Shown piece after piece: positions 8,603-16,317 of a stretch of DNA of 64,000 nucleotides. A program made the translations under genes and the position numbers. Location of the stretch: assembly GCF_000826105.1 (NCBI RefSeq), contig NZ_CCYK01000007.1, forward strand, positions 2,232,001 through 2,296,000, in the 5' to 3' direction. The DNA comes from Pseudomonas massiliensis. Lineage in GTDB: Bacteria; Pseudomonadota; Gammaproteobacteria; Pseudomonadales; Pseudomonadaceae. Every line of letters starts with the position of its first letter. Position 1 is the stretch's first letter. Under the pieces are notes generated by a model, which worked only from the letters and a program-made list of their open reading frames with translations, did not search any database and was not told the origin of the DNA.

Positions 8603-8995
8603 CTACGCTTGTGAGTTTCCCAGACGGCTCGGGCTGTAGGCTTGCTGGTAGGCCTCGATCACTGCCTTGGGCGCACCCACGCAGGTGGTGACCAGGGCCT
8701 TTACGCTTTCCTCGCTGAAGGGCTCATCGAAGGCCCAGCTTGCCGTGACCTCGCTGATCTGCTGCGCCTGAAGTTGGATCTCGGCCTGGGTGGAGTCCGA
8801 CAGGCTGAGCTCCTCCTTCTGTACGCGCTCCAGCAGCGCCCGCCGCGCCTCGCCCCAGCGGTCGAATAGTTCAGCAAGTGCCGGGCGATCCATGTATTTG
8901 AACTCGAATTCAACCGGCACCGGGTCGCCGCCGATGCGGGGAACCTGCACCGTCGCCTTGAAGGTGGGGTTCTGAGCGATCTTGAACGTTGGCAT
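8603..8995 (-). CDS. Tail assembly chaperone, gpG-like
   Basis: 130 residues, a phage tail assembly chaperone in the lambda gpG position between the tail tube protein and T. Near its 3' end the reading frame contains CTG GGA AAC, which forms the heptamer GGGAAAC in the correct register for -1 slippage. Unshifted translation ends a few codons later at 8603-8605. The ratio of G to G-T controls tail assembly in lambda and is likely conserved here. Confidence 0.87.
   Translation of the reverse strand: MPTFKIAQNPTFKATVQVPRIGGDPVPVEFEFKYMDRPALAELFDRWGEARRALLERVQKEELSLSDSTQAEIQLQAQQISEVTASWAFDEPFSEESVKALVTTCVGAPKAVIEAYQQAYSPSRLGNSQA
8615..8621 (-). promoter_or_regulatory. Programmed -1 ribosomal frameshift site GGGAAAC
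   Basis: In the mRNA sense the heptamer is G GGA AAC, exactly the X XXY YYZ pattern in the zero frame of the G gene, four codons before its stop. After a -1 shift, reading continues CTC ACA AGC GTA GCC CGG GCC ATG into the T frame without a stop. Lambda uses GGGAAAG at the equivalent place. Confidence 0.85.
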
Positions 8996-9004
8996 GGGGC
9001 TTCC

Positions 9005-9655
9005 TTACGCCGCGCTATAGCGGGTCACGCGGCCTTGCAGCGCCAGGCTGATAGCGCGGGTCATCAGGTTGTTACGCGACAAGGTCGGGGTGCTGGTGAT
9101 CGAGGCGATGGAGTTGTACAGAATCACGTCGCCATTCGGCAGGTTCAGACGCTGAGCGCGCACTTCCTTGTCCTCGTCGGCCGCTTCGACCACAGGCACA
9201 TAGGGCTGAGTCGGATCATCGGCCACAGTCAGGGTCATGCTCGCCGGCGACTTGGTGGTAGGGATCTGGCGGTCGTCGTCGTCTTCGAGGAAGCCGAAGG
9301 TCAGGAACTGCTGGTCGCCGCCGGAAGTGGCCACCTCAGTGATCTGGGGAATCTGCACCCAGGTCAACACCTGGCTGAGCGAGCCCTTGCCGGCACCGGC
9401 CGGGTAGCGCTGGGTGTTGGTGGTGTTGATGCCTTCCAGGGCAAAGGCATCAGCGGTCACGTCGGTGACGCGCACGGTACGCCCGGTAAGCTTCGACCAG
9501 CCGGAGGTAATAACAATCACGTCACCATCGTCCAGGCCATGGCCCGCGGCGGTGGCCACGGCAGGGTTTGCGTTGGTGATCGCGGTGATAGCGACAGCAG
9601 TACCAGCGGATGCAGCGAAGTCGAAGGTAGAGCCGTTGGGCAGAGTGAACGCCAT
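9005..9655 (-). CDS. Major tail tube protein (lambda gpV family)
   Basis: 216 residues. Placed between head-tail connector genes and the G/T chaperones, as for gpV. The N-terminal half includes an inserted domain starting ITAITNANPAVATAAGHGL that resembles repeats common in phage structural proteins; the C-terminal half (FGFLEDDDDRQIPT, SMTLTVADD) resembles tail tube proteins. It polymerises around the tape measure to form the non-contractile tube. It is preceded by a terminator at 9675-9695. Confidence 0.85.
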   Translation of the reverse strand: MAFTLPNGSTFDFAASAGTAVAITAITNANPAVATAAGHGLDDGDVIVITSGWSKLTGRTVRVTDVTADAFALEGINTTNTQRYPAGAGKGSLSQVLTWVQIPQITEVATSGGDQQFLTFGFLEDDDDRQIPTTKSPASMTLTVADDPTQPYVPVVEAADEDKEVRAQRLNLPNGDVILYNSIASITSTPTLSRNNLMTRAISLALQGRVTRYSAA

Positions 9656-9674
9656 TTGGATGGTCCTCTAAACG

Positions 9675-9695
9675 AAAAAACCCGCCGGAGCGGGT
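9675..9695 (-). terminator. Intrinsic terminator before tail tube gene
   Basis: Same stem-loop as 7937-7958 (ACCCGC TCCG GCGGGT then T-run) when read leftward. It lies between a small hypothetical gene and the tail tube gene inside the late operon, so late transcription must pass it. Confidence 0.72.
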
Positions 9696-9723
9696 GGTGG
9701 GTTGCCCAACGGGCGGAATTGGT

Positions 9724-9927
9724 TTACAGGTCGACGACCAGGGTGACAGTGCCAACCAGTGGGTCGGGCGCCGGGTCGCCAACTGGATAGGTGCGGTAGA
9801 TATTCACGTCAATCGCGAGGATACCCACGCCGGTAACGGCCTTGAACTGGCTGAAGGCTTGCTGGATGGTTCGCGCCAGTTCATCTTCGAGCGCCTTTTT
9901 TCGGGCTTGAAACTCATTCAGGTCCAT
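9724..9927 (-). CDS. Small conserved phage protein, unknown function
   Basis: 67 residues: a helical N-terminus (MDLNEFQARKKALEDELART) followed by a short beta region (ILAIDVNIYRTYPVG). It lies between the tail terminator and tail tube genes. No function recognised. It has a GGAGG ribosome-binding site upstream and is followed by a terminator. Confidence 0.65.
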   Translation of the reverse strand: MDLNEFQARKKALEDELARTIQQAFSQFKAVTGVGILAIDVNIYRTYPVGDPAPDPLVGTVTLVVDL

Positions 9928-9939
9928 CGGACCTCCTGG

Positions 9940-10356
9940 TTATTCGGTGTCAGCGCGGTATTGGAAGCTCGCGGCGACGGAATACGTGGTGTCGTTCGGT
10001 ATGCCTGGGCCTTGATCGACTGGCGTCAGAACTAGGGCTGTCAGGCCATTGCCGGTCAGGCGATCGTAGAGCGGGAACAGCGCGGCCAGCTCATCCACGA
10101 CCCCCTCCAGAGCGCCAGTGCCCTTGCTAGACGGGCCGACGATCGTCACTTGGAATAGGCCGGTGTAACGCTTGTGGTCAGCCGTGAGGGTCTCGCTGTC
10201 GGTGCCTGCTGGCAGGTTATAAGCCTTCAGGTAAAGCTCATCGGTCGCGGGCGTGAAGTCCACGTTCTCGTACGCCACCCGCAGCGGAGGGGTGCGGGCG
10301 GCAGCCCAGGCGGCCAGGCGGGCCTGAAAGAGCGAGCGGATGATCTTGTGGCTCAT
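9940..10356 (-). CDS. Tail terminator-like protein (DUF4128 type)
   Basis: 138 residues. It resembles DUF4128 proteins, structural relatives of lambda gpU that cap the tail tube and join it to the head. The motif near the end (GIPNDTTYSVAASFQYRAD) and the position just before the tail tube gene support this. The start overlaps the stop of the upstream neck gene by 4 bases. Confidence 0.78.
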   Translation of the reverse strand: MSHKIIRSLFQARLAAWAAARTPPLRVAYENVDFTPATDELYLKAYNLPAGTDSETLTADHKRYTGLFQVTIVGPSSKGTGALEGVVDELAALFPLYDRLTGNGLTALVLTPVDQGPGIPNDTTYSVAASFQYRADTE

Positions 10357-10775
10357 ACCTTGTTCGTCCTGATGGCTTCCTCGACGATGGCCTGGAAGCG
10401 GGCAAGGGTGATCCTCACCATGCCGCTAGGGGCTTGTTCAGAGTGGCCATATTCGAGCGGTATCGCATAAGGCAGGTTGTTCACGATGTAGGCCGTCTCC
10501 CCTGCCTTGAACAGGATGGAATCGCCTACGATCCTGGCCGAAGTCTCGTTCCCGCTGGGGTCGTTCGTATCCAGGCTGCCACTGGCTGGCGTGCCGATGC
10601 TGAACTGCCAGTTGCCGCGGAATCGCCCGGTGTCTACGGGCGACATGCGGATCAGGCTGTTGCCAAGCTCGATCACGACCTCTTGCAGCGTCTCGTCTAT
10701 GGCGTCCTGTGACTGCTGGGCGAACTTGGCCAGGTCCAGCGCGAAGCTGCCGGTTGCCCCGGCATAGCGGCTCAT
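10353..10775 (-). CDS. Neck / minor tail protein (HK97 gp10 or lambda gpZ type)
   Basis: 140 residues. The motif MSPVDTGRFRGNW at about residues 44-56 is characteristic of HK97 gp10-like proteins, which sit at the head-tail joint. The C-terminal NNLPYAIPLEYGHS is also typical. Start and stop both overlap neighbouring genes by 4 bases (ATGA), in a tightly packed connector operon. Confidence 0.82.
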   Translation of the reverse strand: MSRYAGATGSFALDLAKFAQQSQDAIDETLQEVVIELGNSLIRMSPVDTGRFRGNWQFSIGTPASGSLDTNDPSGNETSARIVGDSILFKAGETAYIVNNLPYAIPLEYGHSEQAPSGMVRITLARFQAIVEEAIRTNKV

Positions 10776-11140
10776 CGGCGCACCTGCAGTTCATACACCA
10801 GCGGGGTGCCGGCTGGGTTCATCACCTTGAGCGGCGGGACGATGGTCCACAGCTCGCTCTGGATCAGGATTTTGCTGTTCAGCGAAGGCTTGGCCAGGCC
10901 CTTGGCGGGCATCAGGACCTTTTTGTCGCCCTGCTGAATCAGGCTGTTGTTCTGACGCTCTTGGCCGGTGTACTCGATGAGCACGCCGGATACGGAGGTT
11001 TCTGTGGCAGCGTCGGGAGATGTCTCGCCTGTACTGGGGTCGTACGTTCCAGGCGTGACCTCACGGAGGGTCATGGTCTGGCCGTACTGGCTAATCAGGC
11101 GCAGGGCCGTATCGGCCATCCTGTCGTAGAAGGCCGACAT
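10772..11140 (-). CDS. Head-tail joining / head completion protein
   Basis: 122 residues. Contains a small beta-rich region with ATETSVSGVLIEYTGQER and ILIQSELWTIVPPLKVMNPAG, similar to phage head-closure proteins. It lies between the DnaT-like connector protein and the neck gene, matching connector gene order in related prophages. Exact family not certain. Confidence 0.65.
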   Translation of the reverse strand: MSAFYDRMADTALRLISQYGQTMTLREVTPGTYDPSTGETSPDAATETSVSGVLIEYTGQERQNNSLIQQGDKKVLMPAKGLAKPSLNSKILIQSELWTIVPPLKVMNPAGTPLVYELQVRR

Positions 11141-11155
11141 AGGGCTCCTTATGGG

Positions 11156-11656
11156 TCAGGCGCGGACAGCGAACAGTCCTCGCTTGGCCAGGTAATCTGC
11201 GAATTGGGTCCGGCTGGGCCGGTCAGGCGCCGCGGGTAACAGCTTGCGGCTGGTGTTGCTGATGGCGGCGTACTCGACATCTACCACGCCTTCGACGCGC
11301 TCCCGGGTCACGGCGCCTTTGCGCTGCTCCGGTGGGTCGATGTCATCTTGGTAGATCTCTGCGGCCAGGGCCATCTGCCCGTAGGCGATTCGGCCGGGGA
11401 TCAGGTTTACCGGTAGGTACGCCCGGTCCACCAGCGCATCACGGCGGGGCCAGGCCAGGGCTTGGGTGGCCTTGGCCCGGCATCCCTTCCAGGAAAGCCC
11501 ATCCATCGCCAAGGCGGCCCGGCGCAGCAACGCTTCCTGCGCTTCCTCGCCGTCAGGAATGGTCAGGCCATACCGCTTGGCATAGCTGACCAGCTCCTCA
11601 ACGGTGGAATAGCTGTCAGCGTCCGGCTTGCCGGTACCGTCCTCGATGATGAGCAT
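11156..11656 (-). CDS. Head-tail connector adaptor (annotated family: DnaT-like)
   Basis: 166 residues beginning MLIIEDGTGKPDADSYST. Proteins with this N-terminus and the motif WPRRDALVDRAYLPVNLIP are widely labelled putative DnaT-like ssDNA-binding proteins. Their constant place between capsid and neck genes argues for a head-tail adaptor role; this is inferred from position. Confidence 0.72.
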   Translation of the reverse strand: MLIIEDGTGKPDADSYSTVEELVSYAKRYGLTIPDGEEAQEALLRRAALAMDGLSWKGCRAKATQALAWPRRDALVDRAYLPVNLIPGRIAYGQMALAAEIYQDDIDPPEQRKGAVTRERVEGVVDVEYAAISNTSRKLLPAAPDRPSRTQFADYLAKRGLFAVRA

Positions 11657-11659
11657 GTG

Positions 11660-11986
11660 TTACCCCTGGGCTTTGAGCAGCTCGAGCAGCTCAGACTTGT
11701 TGGCGCTGGCGCTGTAGGTGACGCTCTTGGCGTCCAGCTCGGCCTTGATTTCCTCTTTGGTGAGGCTATCACGCGGGTCTGCGTCACCGGAGGCCTTGGC
11801 CTGGGGCTGAGAAGTGCCGCCGCCGGCGTTCACGGCGCCCTCATCTCGCGGCTCGCTGCGAGCGTGCTCTACGCCGCCAGTCTCGCCTACGGTCTGAGGG
11901 GCAACGGTGATGCCCTTCTCGTCCCCGCCGAAGCCCCAGCGGGCCTTGTCGTTCGGGTCGATGTACTTGTCTTGTTCCATGATCAC
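11660..11986 (-). CDS. Small capsid-associated protein with HeH/LEM-like C-terminus
   Basis: 108 residues. The first two thirds are polar and low complexity. The last 35 residues (LTKEEIKAELDAKSVTYSA and the following helix) look like a HeH/LEM helix-extended-loop-helix domain found in phage head proteins. An internal start at Met3 is possible. It sits directly after the major capsid gene; a head decoration or head-tail role is guessed from context. Confidence 0.65.
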   Translation of the reverse strand: MIMEQDKYIDPNDKARWGFGGDEKGITVAPQTVGETGGVEHARSEPRDEGAVNAGGGTSQPQAKASGDADPRDSLTKEEIKAELDAKSVTYSASANKSELLELLKAQG

Positions 11987-12025
11987 ATCCTCGGTATGCC
12001 CGGCCCGGAGTGGGCCGGGTCAGGC

Positions 12026-13033
12026 TCAGGCCGCTACGCTGGACAGCACGAATGCCATCGGCACTTGCTTGCGGTCCACGCCGCGGGTCCAGTTGGTGGC
12101 CAGGGCCAGGTCCTGCCAGTTGGCGGAGGCTGGCCGAGTGGTGCCCGGGGTACCGGTGATGGTCGCCGAGGTGAACGAGTAACCCAGCGGATGGATCACG
12201 AAGTTGCGTCGGGTCCAGAGGGTTTCGGCGCCACCGCCGTTACCGCGCTCTTCTTCGATCTGGTAGCCCAGGTCATTTTCAGGCTGCTGCTCGGCATAGC
12301 CGATGGCGCCTGGGCGGAACAGGATGGACAGGTACTTGGCATCAGCACCGGTACCGATGATGGGCATGCCGTCGTCCAGCACCACCCGCATGCCCTGGTA
12401 GCGGCCGGCCAGTGGCACCTGATCGCCGATAGGCGTGAAGTCGATCAGGTTGAGGATCTGCAGCTGCTCATGCACAGCAGAGTGCATCACGATCACGCCG
12501 AGGGTATCGCTGCCATAGTCGCCCATGGTTCCGCGGGCGCGGATGATCGAGGCAGCGCTGATGGGGCCGCCGGCATCGACAACCATGTCGCCGCCATTAC
12601 CGGCCACGTTGTCGTTGTAGATGCCCACAGCAGTGGCGATGGTGCGGCGCTGGGCCACGCGCTGCCAGTAGCTGGTCAGGCGGCCGGCCACGAACTCCAG
12701 CGGATCCTGGTTGGTGATGTTTTTCACCAGCTGCATCGCGTTCCAGCCTTCGTTGAGGTACGCGGCGCGTGCCTGCATGCTGGCGGTGTGTACAGACAGC
12801 GGGGTCGCGATGTCGGTGTACACGTCGTTCGAGTAGTTCGACTCGACCGAAGCGTCCAGGTCAACCCACCACGGGATGGTGAAGGTATTGGACGGGCCGG
12901 CGAGCAGCGTCGACATATCGCTGTTCTGAACGAGGATGCCGGACTGGAAGAATGCAGTCTGCTCGACGGTGGTTACGTTGATGTAGTCGCGCAGTTCGTC
13001 GCGGAAGACCACATCGGAAAGAATGGTTGGCAT
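12026..13033 (-). CDS. Major capsid protein
   Basis: 335 residues. Preceded by the scaffold-like gene and followed by connector genes, the usual position of the coat protein. It resembles the large family of siphovirus capsid proteins starting MPTILSDVVFRDELRDY; central motifs include GVIVMHSAVHEQLQ and LDDGMPIIGTG. It likely adopts the HK97 fold. No protease domain or delta region is evident. Confidence 0.88.
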   Translation of the reverse strand: MPTILSDVVFRDELRDYINVTTVEQTAFFQSGILVQNSDMSTLLAGPSNTFTIPWWVDLDASVESNYSNDVYTDIATPLSVHTASMQARAAYLNEGWNAMQLVKNITNQDPLEFVAGRLTSYWQRVAQRRTIATAVGIYNDNVAGNGGDMVVDAGGPISAASIIRARGTMGDYGSDTLGVIVMHSAVHEQLQILNLIDFTPIGDQVPLAGRYQGMRVVLDDGMPIIGTGADAKYLSILFRPGAIGYAEQQPENDLGYQIEEERGNGGGAETLWTRRNFVIHPLGYSFTSATITGTPGTTRPASANWQDLALATNWTRGVDRKQVPMAFVLSSVAA

Positions 13034-13056
13034 TGCTGGTTATTCCTTTGCTTGGC

Positions 13057-13767
13057 CTACGCTTGCGCTTTCTTGAGGCGCTCGTACTCGGCGGGATTGT
13101 TTCGGCGGAGCTCTACTCGCTCCATGCCAGTCATTTCGCTGAACTTCTTCGCGGCCCCGCCGCCTTTGCCACCGGAGGCCCCGCCACCAGTCGCCTTGCT
13201 TGCTGCGATCAACGGCGCCAGGGAGGCATCGTTGAAGAGTTGCTGCTTGAATTCGTCTACGGTCAGGGCGGACGGCCGACGTTCGGCGTCCAGCACGACC
13301 ACCACGGGCTTGCCGTCGCGGATCTCCATCGACAGGCGCGGTTCGATCAGCTGTTGGAGCACAAGGGCCGAGCCCTGGACGGCCAGTTCGCCAGCCAGGC
13401 GGGCAGCCGTGGCGCCAACGGTCAGGGCGTGAACCTGGGCCTGTAGCGCGCCCAAGGCCTGTTCCTTCTCGGTCAGGGCCTTGGTGTGCTTCTCGTTCCA
13501 GCTGCGGTCCAGCGCCTCGGTGTCGCCATTCTTGCGCGCTGCCTCTTCGGCAGCCAGGCGGGCGGCGTCCTCAGCCTGCTTGCGCTTCTCGGCTTCGGCC
13601 TTCTTCTCGGCCAGCAGTTGGTCCACCTTGGCTTTCAGGCCGCTGGTGTCCTCAGGCTCGGGCAGTCCTTCCACTGCCAGCACGTAGTTTTCTCCCTGGG
13701 CCTTGTAAAAAGCCTGGAGGGATGGCTCCAAAGCGTCGTATGCGGCCTTGTCGATCAGGTATTTCAT
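13057..13767 (-). CDS. Capsid scaffolding protein
   Basis: 236 residues. The middle (about residues 42-110) is strongly charged and predicted coiled coil (KVDQLLAEKKAEAEKRKQAE), flanked by an N-terminal region MKYLIDKAAYDALEPS and a Gly-rich hinge, ending with a basic helix. This architecture and its place immediately before the major capsid gene are typical of phage scaffolds. Confidence 0.8.
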   Translation of the reverse strand: MKYLIDKAAYDALEPSLQAFYKAQGENYVLAVEGLPEPEDTSGLKAKVDQLLAEKKAEAEKRKQAEDAARLAAEEAARKNGDTEALDRSWNEKHTKALTEKEQALGALQAQVHALTVGATAARLAGELAVQGSALVLQQLIEPRLSMEIRDGKPVVVVLDAERRPSALTVDEFKQQLFNDASLAPLIAASKATGGGASGGKGGGAAKKFSEMTGMERVELRRNNPAEYERLKKAQA

Positions 13768-13802
13768 CGTGTCTCCCGGAGACGATTGGCAGGCCCAGCC
13801 TG

Positions 13803-14891
13803 CTAGTTGATACCCGCGCGCTCGAATGCCAGCGGCTCAACCGCTTTCATCTCGTCGAGGGTCATTGGTGCGAAGTTTCGATCTAGCTGGAGTGAGGCGA
13901 AGCGCTCAGCCGAGAGCCCGCCGTTGCGGAACAGCTTTCCCCGGGTCGGGCCCAGGGCCTTGTCCTGGAATGCTGCCGGTTGCTGCTTGAGCCAGGCGTA
14001 ATAGGTCACATCGGCGCTTACCTGCCCTGCCCCATCGGCGCCTTTTGAGGCCCGCGTGGCGCCCTTGCCGAACATCTCGTTCAGGCGGGTGATCAGCACG
14101 AAGCTGGTCCGGCAGTTCGGATGAAACGGCGGCCTGGGCCCTTCGTTCACCGGGAAAGTGCGCTGGTCCAGGCTGCGGCATATCTGGCTGGTGCGGCTGT
14201 CCAGGGTGGCGATCAGCCTGATGCCGGTCACCAGCTTGGGGTTGGCCTTGGCCGTCTCCATGCGCGCTTGGCTGGCAACATGCTGCACCGCGGTGCGCAC
14301 CACCGTGGCCGCGTTGCGGTCGGTCGTGGCCAGGATGCCGTCCTTGTAGCCCAGCGCCTTGGTGCCTCGGATGTTCTTGATGATCTGAAAGTTGGTCTGC
14401 CCTTCGAAGAACCCCTGCCGGATAGCACCAGCCACCCGCGTGCGCTCTGCCGTGGTCCAGTCCTCGATGAACGAGCCCAGCAGCTTGCCGCCGTCCGCGC
14501 CTCGCACGCCTAAGGGGTTGGTCAGGATTGCCGCGCGGATCGCCTCAGCGGTCGGCACAGCGGCTTCCAGGCTTACCCCGGCTGGCATGGCGTTGTTAAG
14601 GCTGGCCGCCTCGAACTCGGCTTCGTAGTTGGCGATGTCCACCAGGTCCAGCTGAAGCTGATCGGTGAAGCGGCCGAAGATGCCCAGCAGCAGGCTATCC
14701 ACGTCCTTGAGCAGCTTCTCCAGGCGGGACCGGTTGTAGGCTGTCATGTCAGCCTTGGTCAGCCGCTCCCGTAGGCCACGGTCGATCTCCTTTAGAAACG
14801 GGGCGAACTTGGTCACTTCATTGGACTTCAGCCGCTCAAGGAACACGGCATGGCGGATCGTCGCGTCAAGAATCGCTCGGTTCGCCGCCAT
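13803..14891 (-). CDS. Minor head protein (Mu gpF / SPP1 gp7-like)
   Basis: 362 residues. The C-terminal half has the head-morphogenesis signature: LDSRTSQICRSLDQ, then PPFHPNCRTS with conserved Cys and His residues. The gene overlaps the portal gene by 26 bases and precedes the scaffold. Such proteins bind the portal vertex and may be injected with DNA. Confidence 0.85.
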   Translation of the reverse strand: MAANRAILDATIRHAVFLERLKSNEVTKFAPFLKEIDRGLRERLTKADMTAYNRSRLEKLLKDVDSLLLGIFGRFTDQLQLDLVDIANYEAEFEAASLNNAMPAGVSLEAAVPTAEAIRAAILTNPLGVRGADGGKLLGSFIEDWTTAERTRVAGAIRQGFFEGQTNFQIIKNIRGTKALGYKDGILATTDRNAATVVRTAVQHVASQARMETAKANPKLVTGIRLIATLDSRTSQICRSLDQRTFPVNEGPRPPFHPNCRTSFVLITRLNEMFGKGATRASKGADGAGQVSADVTYYAWLKQQPAAFQDKALGPTRGKLFRNGGLSAERFASLQLDRNFAPMTLDEMKAVEPLAFERAGIN

Positions 14892-16317
14892 CGTCGTCTT
14901 CCTCGTCTAGCTCCAGGCTCGGGCCCTGGGCTTCCAGCTCGCCACGGATCTCGTCGTCGGTCTTCTCGGGGTTGATGACCCCGCGGTCGCGCAGGTACTG
15001 CCAGAAGTCCGCTTCCGGCAGCTTCCCGCCCTGCACAGCGTTGAATAGCGCCGTGAGAATGGTTGCATCCAGGGTGACCTGGCTGAAGTCCTGAGCAAGC
15101 TTGTAGACCGCTTCGCCTTTCACGCCGAGGAACTGACACATCCAGGTCAGGCAAAGGTTGTAGGCCTCGCTCACGTTGGATACGGCCAGCGACAGGATGC
15201 TGTGTTCCGCCGCGCTCTCGTTGTCGGCCTGGGTGGCGGTCTTGGCTGCGCTGCCCCGCTCGATCAGCCGGGCGCCCAAGGCCACCATCTGGGTCTCCTT
15301 GGCGTCCATGGCTTCTTTCGCCAAGCTGTTGGGCTGGGCCTGCATCAGGCCGCACTGGCCGCCGGCCGGGAGCAGCCAGGGCGCGCGGGAGCCAAGGTAG
15401 ATCCCCTTCTCTTCCAGGTGATCACGCCACATCTCGTCCAGGCCAGACATCCAAGGCTGAGGCTGGCCCACCAGGTAGCTGGCCTCTTCATAGTCAGCGC
15501 TGTTGCGGTAGTGCCCGAGGTTGATCTCGGCCATGTCGTACAGCGGTGCGTCGTCCAGGCTGGAATCGTTGTTCTCGCTGCCCACGAAGGCGAACGGAAT
15601 GAAGGGCCAGGGCTTGCCCGAGCCATCCAGCGGCATACGGGCGTCGATCACGTCCCAGCTGCCGCCTACGTCCGTCCAGACCTCCTGCTCGTACTGGCCG
15701 GTGTCGTTCAGGCGCAGCACGCGGTACTGGTCGCGGATCTCCACGCCGAATCCGTCGTCGGTGTCCTTGTCTACCCGCTCCTTCAGCACCACCAGGCTAA
15801 GCAGCACTTGGCCGCCTACCTTGCGTGTCTTCCAGTTGATGATGGCCTCGGCCACATAGCTGGAGATGGTCGGGCGGATAGCAGCGGCCGCGCTCTGCGC
15901 TCGGCTTACTGCGCCAGCTTCAACTGGTGGGTAGTCCACCAGCAGGCCATGACGGCCCACCTCGAGGATGTGGCCTACGACCGACTGCGATTGTTGGTAG
16001 ATGCTGATCCCTTGCCCGTCCGCGTCCTCGTTCACGTATTCCAGGGTCGCTGGCACGGTCAACGTAGGCCACGTGCGGAACACGGCGCCGATCAGGCTGC
16101 GCTTCGTGCGACCCGTCGCGTTGTAGAAGACGGCGCGCTTCAGGTAGCTGTCATAGCGAGCCTTGTTGTCCTCGCTCTTGTCTTCGGGGTTTGGCCTGGG
16201 CAGGTACACGTCCTGCCTGTATTTGATGGTTTCGGACCCTTGGCACACGTCACGCACCAGCCGCCAGCGCGACAGGGCCGCGTCGTATTCCGGGCGGGTG
16301 AATTGTACGTTGGGCAT
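14866..16317 (-). CDS. Portal protein (DUF4055 family)
   Basis: 483 residues. It resembles DUF4055 proteins, which occupy the portal position after the large terminase in many proteobacterial siphoviruses. Conserved stretches include VGRHGLLVDYPP and IPFAFVGSENND. The ring it forms at one vertex is the DNA entry channel. The start overlaps the terminase stop by one base. Confidence 0.86.
   Translation of the reverse strand: MPNVQFTRPEYDAALSRWRLVRDVCQGSETIKYRQDVYLPRPNPEDKSEDNKARYDSYLKRAVFYNATGRTKRSLIGAVFRTWPTLTVPATLEYVNEDADGQGISIYQQSQSVVGHILEVGRHGLLVDYPPVEAGAVSRAQSAAAAIRPTISSYVAEAIINWKTRKVGGQVLLSLVVLKERVDKDTDDGFGVEIRDQYRVLRLNDTGQYEQEVWTDVGGSWDVIDARMPLDGSGKPWPFIPFAFVGSENNDSSLDDAPLYDMAEINLGHYRNSADYEEASYLVGQPQPWMSGLDEMWRDHLEEKGIYLGSRAPWLLPAGGQCGLMQAQPNSLAKEAMDAKETQMVALGARLIERGSAAKTATQADNESAAEHSILSLAVSNVSEAYNLCLTWMCQFLGVKGEAVYKLAQDFSQVTLDATILTALFNAVQGGKLPEADFWQYLRDRGVINPEKTDDEIRGELEAQGPSLELDEEDDDGGEPSDS

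Noticed and set aside
7937..9695. The repeated stem-loop sequences as a mobile repeat or att core
   Set aside because: Each has the stem and T-run of an intrinsic terminator in the transcribed direction, which explains the similarity.
11462..13432. A 656-residue rightward ORF across capsid genes
   Set aside because: It is antisense to the capsid, small head and connector genes, which have clear families and coupled starts.
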